Assembly: GCF_014636295.1 (NCBI RefSeq) | Contig: NZ_BMEC01000011.1 | Coordinates: 1 to 64,000 of the forward strand | Direction: 5' to 3' | DNA from: Marivirga lumbricoides | Lineage (GTDB): Bacteria; Bacteroidota; Bacteroidia; Cytophagales; Cyclobacteriaceae | Length of the DNA stretch: 64,000 nucleotides | Shown here: piece by piece, positions 28,017-36,246 of the stretch | How the letters are laid out: each line of letters begins with the position of its first letter | How positions within the stretch are numbered: the stretch's first letter is position 1 | Position numbers and translations under genes: made by a program | The notes under the pieces: generated by a model | Database searches by the model: none | The model's input: the letters and a program-made list of their open reading frames with translations, nothing else | What the model was told of the DNA's origin: nothing

Positions 28017-29004
28017 CTGCTCGATTAACTTTTATAAATTCATAAGTTGTTTCAGTCCCAAATTTAAAGCTTCCTTCTAAACCTATTATTAATTTTGCTC
28101 CTATAGAGAAGTCAACTCCACTAAATAGCTTCCTATTAGTATATTTGTAGTTACCATCTATAGTATCTTCATAACCATAGAAAAGAAGACTTATTTTACC
28201 TGATAAATATGTTCTTCTTGCTGCATTCAAAAAAGTTTCTGCTTTACCTTCTAGTCCTATACCAAGAGCCCCTATTGCTAATTTAAGTTCTGTTCTGTTT
28301 AACCCTTCAAAATCAAGCCCTTCTGATCCAGCAGATCCTTTTGCAACTAGAATATTCGCAACTGTAACATCTGCTTCTAATATATCAACTATATTAAATC
28401 CTGATTGCACTCCTACAGTAAACTCTCCTTTCAACTCTCCTATGTGCTCACTTTTCTTTTCTGCCCATTCGAATGTATTATTTTCTTCATAATATAACTC
28501 TACATCACCAAATCTATCTCTATGAATCGTCAAAACTCCATTTTCCTGTCTTTCTTTACTTGATGTATATGCAGTTCCTCCCTCTATAAAAAAGCCACCG
28601 TTAGGCCTATCAAATGGATCTTTAAAACTGTTCCAAATATTGTTAACTCTGCCTGTATTTTTTGTATCATTAGCATTAATAATAAAAATTGAGGTTTTAC
28701 AATCTAAATTAGTATTACTAATTACAATATATTCTTCCAACCCATCCAAATCAATAGCCATAACTGGTGTATTCCCTGCAAACTGATACGGAGTATACCA
28801 TGGATATTCAGCAGTCAACGGATCAACACTTAAGAACTTGCCAATGGTGGGGTGGTAAATACGGAAGCCGTAGTCGTACACTATGCTGCTATTGCCAGCA
28901 TCTGCTATAGGGTTCAGATCAGGATCTCTGCCTGACGCACCCGGAGTGCTACTTGATGGCGGTGGGCGTTCTTGCCATTTCGAAAGAATTGAGTGAGTTT
29001 TCAT
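28009..29004 (-). CDS. Orphan RHS-core C-terminal cassette (polymorphic toxin-like)
   Basis: A 331-residue protein. Residues 1-40 are short and Pro/Ser-rich. Residues about 42-92 form the RHS-associated core: YDYGFRIYHPTIGKFLSVDP, then YPWYTPYQFAGNTP and AIDLDGLE. Everything after it (about 95-331) is a variable region I do not recognise, with a Gly-rich stretch (LAIGALGIGLEGKAE, later IGAKLIIGLEGSFKFG). The long YD-repeat barrel normally found before the core is absent, and no signal peptide is visible. It therefore resembles a displaced RHS tip with its immunity gene rather than a complete toxin-delivery protein. Confidence 0.75.
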   Translation of the reverse strand: MKTHSILSKWQERPPPSSSTPGASGRDPDLNPIADAGNSSIVYDYGFRIYHPTIGKFLSVDPLTAEYPWYTPYQFAGNTPVMAIDLDGLEEYIVISNTNLDCKTSIFIINANDTKNTGRVNNIWNSFKDPFDRPNGGFFIEGGTAYTSSKERQENGVLTIHRDRFGDVELYYEENNTFEWAEKKSEHIGELKGEFTVGVQSGFNIVDILEADVTVANILVAKGSAGSEGLDFEGLNRTELKLAIGALGIGLEGKAETFLNAARRTYLSGKISLLFYGYEDTIDGNYKYTNRKLFSGVDFSIGAKLIIGLEGSFKFGTETTYEFIKVNRADE

Positions 29005-29024
29005 TTAATGTATCTATAAATATT

Positions 29025-30602
29025 TCATCTCACTTCTCCAGCTAAATCACTCATGCTCTCTAACCCTAGCCTCTCTGCTTGCTCCTGTCGCATGAGCATG
29101 GCAAAGGTATTGTTAAAACCTAAAGGGGGTAGCCAGCTAAAGCCAAATTGCTCAGTCGATTCTTTGTTAACAAAGTCAAAAACTTCTTCGGGGTTAGACA
29201 ATAACTGCTGAACTTGACTACTTTTTGTATCCAATAAGAGCATCAACGCTGTGCCCGTATATTCAGGGTATAAGTCTATCTCATTATTTTTCATGGCATC
29301 CATCAGTAACTTGGTGCCCCCAAATCCTAAGTTCATTTCGACAGAAAGATTTGTATGTGACTCAATCATCAGCTGGAAAATGTGCGCCAGAATATAGTTC
29401 TCTGTAAAGGCTTTACTTCCAATCTTAATCACTCCTCTCCTGCTATTCTCATTTGAACTCTCAGCAAGTAAATTATTAGACTTTAAAAATTCATATGCCA
29501 CATCTTTCGGACTTTGCTTCCCTTCATCCACCTGATAGTTCATCTCCATCATGGCTCTATTATCAATTTTGTCTGCTAACCTTTCAAGGGCCGATTGCAA
29601 TTGAGGATATTGCCTGAGAGCCTCCCTTCTTGCCATAGGAGCTGCCTGATAAGGCGGAAAATAATTTTGATCATCATCCAACACTTTTAGATTATATGAT
29701 TTTATTCTTCCATCAGTTGAAAATCCACTGACAATATCCACCTGTTTTTCTGCCAATGCCTTATACATTAGCCCTATCTCCATCTCTACATAATCTATTT
29801 TAAAATCATAATGTGCAAAAAGCCCTTTTAAGCCATCTTCCCGATAGATAAATTCTGAAGGGAAACCTCCCAGTAAGCGCTCATCATCATTATTTTTATC
29901 AAAATCAATGTTATTTACCGCCCTCCCTCCAAAATACATCAGCAGAACACCGGTAAAACCAATCATTACCCACTTAATTACATTTATACTGCTTCTCTGG
30001 ATAATACCTAATATGGCATCCATGGAAAGTGCTAACAAGGAAGCAGGAATGGCACCTGCCAATATCATTTGTGTATTATTAAGCTGAATACCCTGCAGTA
30101 TGAACTTGCCAAGTCCTCCCGCAGCAATAAAAGCACTTAAGGTGGCAACTCCTACATTAATTACTGAAGCCGTTCTTATTCCGGCCATAATATAGGGTAA
30201 AGACAGTGGTAATTCCACTTTTAGTAAGATTTGCTTTTTTGTCATACCCATGGCAACAGCCGCTTCTTTCACTGCCGGTTCTACTTCTACTAATCCGGTA
30301 TAAGTATTTCTGACAATGGGTAGTAATGCATATAAAAATAAGGCGATAATGGCGGGTACTATGCCAATACCAAATAGTGGCAAAAGAAAGCCAAGAAGTG
30401 CGATACTCGGAACTGTCTGAATAACATTCACCAGCCCAATGAAAGATTGCGCGAATTTACGCTTGCTGGCTATGAACATTCCAATGCTAATCCCAAAAAC
30501 AGCAGCAAAAAACAGGGAAATAAAGGTAAGCTCAATGTGCTCCAACAGTTGCTTCAGAATCTCCTGCTTATTCTCTACTAAAAAGCTCCATAAATTGCTC
30601 AT
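29025..30602 (-). CDS. Osmolyte-type ABC permease fused to a lobe-swapped substrate-binding domain
   Basis: A 525-residue protein starting at ATG 30602, which overlaps the ATPase stop as ATGA. Residues 1-205 are an OpuCB/ProW-like permease with the EAA loop (VKEAAVAMGMTKKQILLKVELP, first 20 diagnostic). A sixth or seventh helix lies at 208-224. The remainder is an OpuCC-type glycine-betaine/choline/carnitine-like binding protein, but with its halves in reverse order. The normally second lobe comes first (GGFPSEFIYREDG at 245-257, AFSTDG-like GFSTDGRI at 293-300, FFPPY-like NYFPPYQAAP at 313-322). The normally first lobe follows (IKIGSKAFTENYILAH at 392-407, DLYPEYTGTAL at 443-453, PLGFNNTFA at 493-501). 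The ligand is unknown. Confidence 0.85.
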   Translation of the reverse strand: MSNLWSFLVENKQEILKQLLEHIELTFISLFFAAVFGISIGMFIASKRKFAQSFIGLVNVIQTVPSIALLGFLLPLFGIGIVPAIIALFLYALLPIVRNTYTGLVEVEPAVKEAAVAMGMTKKQILLKVELPLSLPYIMAGIRTASVINVGVATLSAFIAAGGLGKFILQGIQLNNTQMILAGAIPASLLALSMDAILGIIQRSSINVIKWVMIGFTGVLLMYFGGRAVNNIDFDKNNDDERLLGGFPSEFIYREDGLKGLFAHYDFKIDYVEMEIGLMYKALAEKQVDIVSGFSTDGRIKSYNLKVLDDDQNYFPPYQAAPMARREALRQYPQLQSALERLADKIDNRAMMEMNYQVDEGKQSPKDVAYEFLKSNNLLAESSNENSRRGVIKIGSKAFTENYILAHIFQLMIESHTNLSVEMNLGFGGTKLLMDAMKNNEIDLYPEYTGTALMLLLDTKSSQVQQLLSNPEEVFDFVNKESTEQFGFSWLPPLGFNNTFAMLMRQEQAERLGLESMSDLAGEVR

Positions 30603-31492
30603 CTGAAACGCTCCTCCCACTGGTAAAATGCTGACATTAATGCTTTGCCTGATTGACTGTCTGCTGTTTGCAAAACTTCAAGCAGTGAATTATCTGAGGA
30701 ATTAAATAATTCTGTTTCAGTTAGAAATGGTTTTAAATCTTTTATTTTACATGCAATTAATGCTGCCTGAAACCTATCTGACTGGATAAAATTTTTAACG
30801 AATGAATTGGCCGGCTTAAATATTAAATCAGATGGTTTTCCCAGCTGCTGAACCTTCTTTTCTGCAAGCAGGCAAATTCTATCAGCCAGACTCACGGCTT
30901 CCTGCAAATCGTGAGTGACCATAATTGCTGTGATTTTTTCTCTTTTCTGAATGGTCCGGAAATCATTTCTTATTTGCGCTCTGATCACAGGATCCAGTGC
31001 GCTGAAAGGTTCGTCCATCAGTATTAATTGAGGTTCCCCGGCTAAGGCACGTGCTAAACCCACTCTTTGAGCCTGCCCCCCGCTTAAAGCAGCCGGCAAT
31101 TTACGTGCATGAACGTCAAACGGTAACCCCAGCCGATCCATCCAGGTTTTTACAGTTTCCTTTATTCGCTGTTCTTCATGTTTTAAAAGCCGGGGGACCA
31201 AAGCAATATTTTCAAACACTGAATAATGAGGAAAAAGCCCCACCTGTTGAATCACATAACCTGTATTTCTTCTTAAATTAGTTATGTCTTTCTTCGTTAC
31301 CTTATTATTGTTGATGAAGATGTTGCCGGCATCGGGTTGAATAAGCCCGTTGATCATTTTAAGCAAGGTAGTTTTTCCACTTCCACTAGCCCCTAAAAGC
31401 ACCAACAGTTCTCCTTCCTTCACTTCAAGTGAAATATCTTTTAATACCTGATGGCTATCAAATGATTTACTTATACTTTCAAATCGAATCAT
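30599..31492 (-). CDS. Osmolyte-type ABC transporter ATP-binding protein
   Basis: A 297-residue ATPase of the OpuCA/ProV class. I set the start at ATG 31492 (MIRFESISKSF), which fits the family better than an upstream start at 31525. Walker A GASGSGKTTLL, Q-loop IQQVGLFPHYSVFENI, signature LSGGQAQRVGLARAL, Walker B LILMDEPFSALDP and the switch His in VTHDLQEA are intact. The C-terminal tail is short and lacks a recognisable CBS pair, so CBS-based ionic-strength sensing is probably absent. It forms a two-gene unit with the permease-binding fusion. Confidence 0.92.
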   Translation of the reverse strand: MIRFESISKSFDSHQVLKDISLEVKEGELLVLLGASGSGKTTLLKMINGLIQPDAGNIFINNNKVTKKDITNLRRNTGYVIQQVGLFPHYSVFENIALVPRLLKHEEQRIKETVKTWMDRLGLPFDVHARKLPAALSGGQAQRVGLARALAGEPQLILMDEPFSALDPVIRAQIRNDFRTIQKREKITAIMVTHDLQEAVSLADRICLLAEKKVQQLGKPSDLIFKPANSFVKNFIQSDRFQAALIACKIKDLKPFLTETELFNSSDNSLLEVLQTADSQSGKALMSAFYQWEERFR

Positions 31493-31620
31493 TGTATTCA
31501 ATTTATAATTAAATGGAAGAACCAAAAAATTTTCCGGCTGCTAAATGCTTAAGAAGTTAATCAAACGAAGGAGCGTTTATTTGGGGCAGATAAATTTATA
31601 CATTATTAAAAGTAATGCCT

Positions 31621-31628
31621 TATTTTTG
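31621..31628 (+). promoter_or_regulatory. Probable -7 element for the cyclophilin gene
   Basis: TATTTTTG fits TAnnTTTG and lies 29 bases before the ATG at 31658. No clear -33 element was identified. Confidence 0.45.
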
Positions 31629-31657
31629 CTGATTGAATTTAATTAATCAAGAATATT

Positions 31658-32095
31658 ATGAGCAAAGCAGAAATAGTAACCAATAAAGGCACTTTAAAAA
31701 TTGAGTTTTACGATAAAGATGCCCCTAACACAGTTAAAAACTTTCATGATTTAGCCAAGAAGGGCTTTTATGATGGCGTGAAATTCCACAGGGTAATTCC
31801 TGATTTTGTAGTTCAGGGAGGAGACCCAACCGGGACGGGTGCCGGTGGACCAGGTTACTCCATTGACTGTGAATTGGATGGTGAAAATCAATTCCACGAT
31901 AGAGGTGTATTATCAATGGCGCATGCAGGTAGAAATACCGGGGGGTCACAATTCTTCATCTGCCATAACAGGAAAAACACACAACACCTTGACAGAAATC
32001 ACACTGTATTCGGAAAAGTGTATGAAGGCCTGGACATTATTGATGACTTGAGACAAGGCGATGTAATGGAGAAAGTGACTATTACTGAGGAGTAG
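31658..32095 (+). CDS. Cyclophilin-type peptidyl-prolyl isomerase
   Basis: A 145-residue single-domain, probably cytosolic enzyme without signal peptide that catalyses proline cis-trans isomerisation. Active-site blocks are visible: KFHRVIPDFVVQGGDPTGTG (Arg of FHR, Gln of VQGGD), then MAHAGRNTGGSQFFI and HLDRNHTVFGKV. The length is that of the minimal bacterial form. A hairpin terminator follows at 32120-32150. Confidence 0.95.
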   Translation: MSKAEIVTNKGTLKIEFYDKDAPNTVKNFHDLAKKGFYDGVKFHRVIPDFVVQGGDPTGTGAGGPGYSIDCELDGENQFHDRGVLSMAHAGRNTGGSQFFICHNRKNTQHLDRNHTVFGKVYEGLDIIDDLRQGDVMEKVTITEE

Positions 32096-32119
32096 TAATT
32101 ATTAAGCGTTAATAAACGA

Positions 32120-32150
32120 AGCCATTGGTCGGAAGATCAATGGCTTTTTT
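32120..32150 (+). terminator. Rho-independent terminator after the cyclophilin gene
   Basis: AGCCATTG (32120-32127) pairs with CAATGGCT (32138-32145), followed by a run of T residues to 32150. Confidence 0.85.
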
Positions 32151-32352
32151 ATTGAGACATATCTCTATTAGCCAAGATAAAGCTTTACTAAAGAAGTTCT
32201 ATAAGTGAATTTTTTTCAATATCTTACGGATGACACACTCATGGTTATTGATTAATTTAAGTTCAACAAAGAAAAGTTAAGCATAAGTAAATAGGTCTAA
32301 ATTAATAGCATATGTTATTCAAACATTGAAATTGAATAAATATAGACGAAAA

Positions 32353-34653
32353 ATGGCAACTAATAAAAAAGCAGTTAACCCTAAACTAATTTCAATTCCA
32401 GAAAAAGGTTATTTCAAAATATCAGGACAATCAATCAGTGATAATTCTGCTAAACACTTCTCTAAATTCTTAAATGATATAAATAGATATTTGAATAAAC
32501 CTTTCAAATTAACGCAGCTAGATATACAATTAACATATTTTAACACTGTTACCTCGCAGATATTACTTGATATCATTCATAAGTTAGAAACCTTAAAGGG
32601 TATTGAAAATCATGAAGTAATAGTGAAATGGTTCTATAAAGTTGGTGATGATGACATGATCGAAATTGCAGAAGACTTTTCCAAACTTACGAGATTAAAA
32701 ATCGAATTAGTACCATTTCCTCCTGAAAATACAAATGCGTCAGATTCAACAATAATCGGCTTAGATCCTACTTCAGAGGCAAAGCACTTAATGCATACTC
32801 TTTCAAATAGAATAGAAGATAATGAACTCATTAGCCAAGGCTTTTCAAATATTGGATTAATAGGTTTTGCTCTAAATCACCCCCCTGCATCGGATTCCTT
32901 ACCATTAGTTTTATCACCACTTGAATGGAGAAATGGAATTAGGACTGAAGTTGCTGAAAATATTGAAGCGAAATTATTAGATGATATAAGAGCTATTGGT
33001 TATGCTGCTGATGAAAGAACATCAAAAAATGATGATTTAGTTAGTCTACATACATTCATATCAGAAAATAAAAGTGATAAGTTAAATTGCACTTATCCTC
33101 TCTTTGAAGAAGTTGAGAAGTTTGGATATCAGGAAGAACCCAACTCACCAAAGTATTTATTATTTGAACAGAATGTTCCAGGGTCGTTTCCAATTTATTT
33201 ATATTCTACGGATAAAAATGTTAAGCTATTTGAATCTTTTGCACCTAAAGGATACAACCACGATTCCGAAATAATCCCTGACGGAATTGCAAAAGACGAT
33301 GTCCTAAACCGAAAAGGACTAATGCAGGTAATCCATAAGAAAGTTAAAAGCTATTGGGGAGACAAGTCACAGCAAGACTCTTTCACTTTACTAATCAATG
33401 GACCTTGGGGAAGTGGCAAATCATCCATGCTGTATTACCTCAAGGAATTTCTGACCAAAGAAGATAATTGGAATGTAGTAGAATACAATGCCTGGAAAAA
33501 TCAAAGGTTCGAAAACCCCTGGTGGATTCTCGTGAATAAAATAAGTGAAGAAGTTCCCCGTGAAGCAACTGAGTTGAATAATAATTATGAAAGCAGATCA
33601 CATTGGTACTGGAAAAATATTAGCCAAAACTCAATTAAATACAGAGTAGCTTTGGTGATAGCTGTACTATTTATTGTAGGTTTTGCCAATAATTGGTTCG
33701 GCCAACCTGAAACGCTTTCATTTGTTGGAGGGCTACTTGCTTTAATTGGTTCTGCATGGCTGGCAATTCAGGGAGTGATAAAGCAAATCTTTAAAAAGCA
33801 AGCTCTAAATGAATTACAAATAGAAAATGTGAGTGATCCATTAGAGATATATAAGGATCGCTTTGAAAAGGTAGTGAAACACAAGAAAGTAGCCATTTTT
33901 ATTGATGATCTGGACAGGTGCGAAGTAGAACCTACTATAAAATTACTGGAAGGTATTCAAACACTTTTTAAAGATTCTAAAGTTTTATATGTAATGGCTG
34001 CAGATGGTCAATGGCTAGTCAATTGCTTTGATAAAAAATATGAAGATTTTAAAACTATTACACCTAAAGGTCAAACTATAGGAAATCAGTTTCTTCAAAA
34101 AACTTTCCAATTAATTGTAGATGTACCAAAGATTAATAATGATCACATAACAAAATTACTGGAAGGATATTTAGGTGTTTCTCAAAAAACAGAACAACCT
34201 TCAAGTATGGAAACTCCTAAATTTGATTTATCCGATGTTAAAATGGCAACATCCTCTGAAGACCTTCGCAGTATTACAGGAAGTACAAGCTCCAGTGCAG
34301 AAACCAGAAAATATGCTAGTGAGCGTTTAGAGGAAACGATAGAAGATGAGATTCAGGATTTAGAACATTATATTTTTGCGTTTCATAAAGAAAATAATTT
34401 ACCCTTAAACCCACGGCAAATAAAGAGGATCATTAACCTTTACACAATGAAAAGTCAGGAGTTTGCTATTACTGGTGTTACAAATGAGGTCAATCAGGAA
34501 ATGATTTTAAATTATATATTATTTTCCACTGAATATCCAAAATATAGAGCTGAACTAGATAATTTAAACAAGACAGAATTTTCGGAAAAGTACCCTCAAA
34601 TGATTGAACTACTTAGCCCTCTGAACATCGAGCAAATTAAAATGTATTTCTAA
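32353..34653 (+). CDS. SiaC-like (DUF1987) domain fused to a KAP-family P-loop NTPase
   Basis: A 766-residue protein with start ATG 32353; the in-frame TTG at 32326 is less likely. Residues about 18-121 match the SiaC/DUF1987 family: LTYFNTVTSQILLDII (60-75), with the conserved Y-F-N-T whose Thr is the phosphosite in SiaC, then VKWFYKVGDDDMIEIAEDF (91-109). Residues about 125-340 are a linker with no named domain. The KAP NTPase follows: Walker A GPWGSGKS (350-357), the AW-N-F-E-NPWW block (380-391), two membrane helices inserted at about 431-449 and 455-475, Walker B VAIFIDDLDRC (513-523), VLYVMAADGQ (544-553), and LNPRQIKRIINLY near 686-697. It is a single gene with its own surroundings; its 3' end overlaps the convergent YkgJ gene by 4 bases. 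Confidence 0.88.
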   Translation: MATNKKAVNPKLISIPEKGYFKISGQSISDNSAKHFSKFLNDINRYLNKPFKLTQLDIQLTYFNTVTSQILLDIIHKLETLKGIENHEVIVKWFYKVGDDDMIEIAEDFSKLTRLKIELVPFPPENTNASDSTIIGLDPTSEAKHLMHTLSNRIEDNELISQGFSNIGLIGFALNHPPASDSLPLVLSPLEWRNGIRTEVAENIEAKLLDDIRAIGYAADERTSKNDDLVSLHTFISENKSDKLNCTYPLFEEVEKFGYQEEPNSPKYLLFEQNVPGSFPIYLYSTDKNVKLFESFAPKGYNHDSEIIPDGIAKDDVLNRKGLMQVIHKKVKSYWGDKSQQDSFTLLINGPWGSGKSSMLYYLKEFLTKEDNWNVVEYNAWKNQRFENPWWILVNKISEEVPREATELNNNYESRSHWYWKNISQNSIKYRVALVIAVLFIVGFANNWFGQPETLSFVGGLLALIGSAWLAIQGVIKQIFKKQALNELQIENVSDPLEIYKDRFEKVVKHKKVAIFIDDLDRCEVEPTIKLLEGIQTLFKDSKVLYVMAADGQWLVNCFDKKYEDFKTITPKGQTIGNQFLQKTFQLIVDVPKINNDHITKLLEGYLGVSQKTEQPSSMETPKFDLSDVKMATSSEDLRSITGSTSSSAETRKYASERLEETIEDEIQDLEHYIFAFHKENNLPLNPRQIKRIINLYTMKSQEFAITGVTNEVNQEMILNYILFSTEYPKYRAELDNLNKTEFSEKYPQMIELLSPLNIEQIKMYF

Positions 34654-35144
34654 CACCTTACCTCCCTCATCCTCTCCAAAATATGAAATACAGCCGGGCA
34701 CACTTCAGCATTTTTGAAAGTTTTGCTGAGGATCTGTCGCATGCGCTTTCTGTTAGTGTGCGGATATTCCCTACAGGCAGTAGGACGGCTTTTATATACA
34801 ATACATTTATTATCATATCCTAAAAATGGGCAGGGAGAGGATTGTAGCACATAATCACCCTCTTCATCCTTAAAAAGATAGGTATTGATGAAATCCGGCA
34901 CTTTCATCTTCAGGGCCTTGGAAACTCTTTCAATATCATGCTGGTAAAATATGGGGCTGGTAGTTTTACAGCAATTCGCACAATCCAGGCAGTCCATCTT
35001 CGCAAATGTATCTGCATCCAACTGATGGAATTGCTGATCTAACTGCTTTTCTTTCAGTTTACGCAGCTGTTTATAAAAGTCCTGATTGTTCTTCTGATAA
35101 CCAGCAGAGTCAGTAGCCCAATTCTCAATCAACTCCTTACTCAT
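34650..35144 (-). CDS. YkgJ-family cysteine-cluster protein
   Basis: A 164-residue cytosolic protein with the zinc/iron-chelating YkgJ pattern: LDCANCCKTT (about residues 54-63), SPCPFL near 101 and the Cys-containing stretches DNKCIVYKSRPTACREYPH (about 110-128). Eight or more Cys residues are spaced as in the family. Its precise role is unknown. The gene begins directly after the end of the cvfB-like gene (one base apart), suggesting co-transcription. Confidence 0.88.
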   Translation of the reverse strand: MSKELIENWATDSAGYQKNNQDFYKQLRKLKEKQLDQQFHQLDADTFAKMDCLDCANCCKTTSPIFYQHDIERVSKALKMKVPDFINTYLFKDEEGDYVLQSSPCPFLGYDNKCIVYKSRPTACREYPHTNRKRMRQILSKTFKNAEVCPAVFHILERMREVRC

Positions 35145-35990
35145 TTACTTCACCAAATAGATGCCATCAGCCTGGATATTGATCTTTTTCTCTTTGTATA
35201 AATGGCCAATTTGTCTTTTAAATTCTTTTTTACTCAATCCAAAAACCTCTTGAATCTGTTCCGGGGCCGATTTATCGTGGTAAGGCATAAAACCATCATT
35301 TTCAGAGAGCAAAGTCAATATTTCTTTTTGCTTTTCCTCCTTTTCTATAAACCACTGCACATCAATTTTTCCATCTGCACGGATAGATTTAATCTTCCCT
35401 TTGCTTTCCATTCCAATATCCAATGGTTCAAATACAGTATTTTGGTATACCAGCCCTCTATACTTTTGATCAATCACCACTTCATAGCCCAGTTCAGTAA
35501 TTCTGTAAATCATCAGGTCTACCAGCTGGCCTTCCTTTAAATCACCTCTATCTTTAGCAAGGAATGAATCAATATGCATAGAAGCCACAATTCTCTCCGT
35601 TTTAGGGTCTATAGTGACAAATGCCACAATCCAGTCGCCCACTTCCAACTCATCTGTTTGTTCGGAGAACGGAATGATTAAATCTTTTTCTAAACCCCAA
35701 TCGATAAAAGCTCCAACATTTGTAATCTGCTTCACTTCAAAAAAGCCTATTTCATTTACTTTTGCCACCGGTTTTAAGGTGGTAGCAATCCATCGCTGTC
35801 CGGAATCTTTATAAATAAATACATCTATTTCCTTACCAATCGCTTCCGGCTTATAGCCTTCATTATCTATATATTCTGAAGGTACATATTTGCCCGGCAA
35901 CAAAACATCCTGATCTCCACTGCTTAAATACAAGCCTTGGGGCGAGTCACGCACGATTGTAAGCGTATTCCATTTTCCTAATTGTAACAT
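35145..35990 (-). CDS. cvfB: CvfB-like S1 RNA-binding protein
   Basis: A 281-residue protein that matches the CvfB family: an N-terminal S1-like segment (LGKWNTLTIVRDSPQGLYLS), a canonical S1 domain from about residue 77 (VNEIGFFEVKQITNVGAFID, WGLEKDLIIPF), another S1-like unit at about 155-210, and a C-terminal winged-helix-like part (FGLSKKEFKRQIGHLYKEKK). CvfB proteins bind RNA; effects on virulence-factor expression were found in Staphylococcus. The role here is unknown. Confidence 0.85.
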   Translation of the reverse strand: MLQLGKWNTLTIVRDSPQGLYLSSGDQDVLLPGKYVPSEYIDNEGYKPEAIGKEIDVFIYKDSGQRWIATTLKPVAKVNEIGFFEVKQITNVGAFIDWGLEKDLIIPFSEQTDELEVGDWIVAFVTIDPKTERIVASMHIDSFLAKDRGDLKEGQLVDLMIYRITELGYEVVIDQKYRGLVYQNTVFEPLDIGMESKGKIKSIRADGKIDVQWFIEKEEKQKEILTLLSENDGFMPYHDKSAPEQIQEVFGLSKKEFKRQIGHLYKEKKINIQADGIYLVK

Positions 35991-36155
35991 GCTGCAAGTT
36001 AGCTATGTTTTCTATGATGCATGAAAACTGAAGTAAAAAAATTTCCTTTAAACTTAATACTGTTTGAGATACCTGATAAATTAAGGCTCATGAAAAATTA
36101 AGCCTCAATTTTCTGGCATGACGATAATGCTCTAATTACATAGTAGCAGCAAAAC

Positions 36156-36186
36156 AAAAAAGCCATCCGAAATAATCGAATGGCTC
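36156..36186 (-). terminator. Terminator after hflC
   Basis: On the minus strand AGCCAT (36186-36181) pairs with ATGGCT (36166-36161) and is followed by a run of T residues. It lies about 60 bases after the hflC stop. Confidence 0.8.
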
Positions 36187-36246
36187 TTACAGAGTTTGTA
36201 GAATTCAATTTAGCAACTTGAAAACTTGTTTACTACAATACCTTAT

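Noticed and set aside
32353-35990. A multi-gene defence island around the KAP NTPase
   Set aside because: The neighbours (cyclophilin, YkgJ, CvfB, HflKC) are ordinary chromosomal genes; no nuclease, methylase or other defence genes adjoin it.
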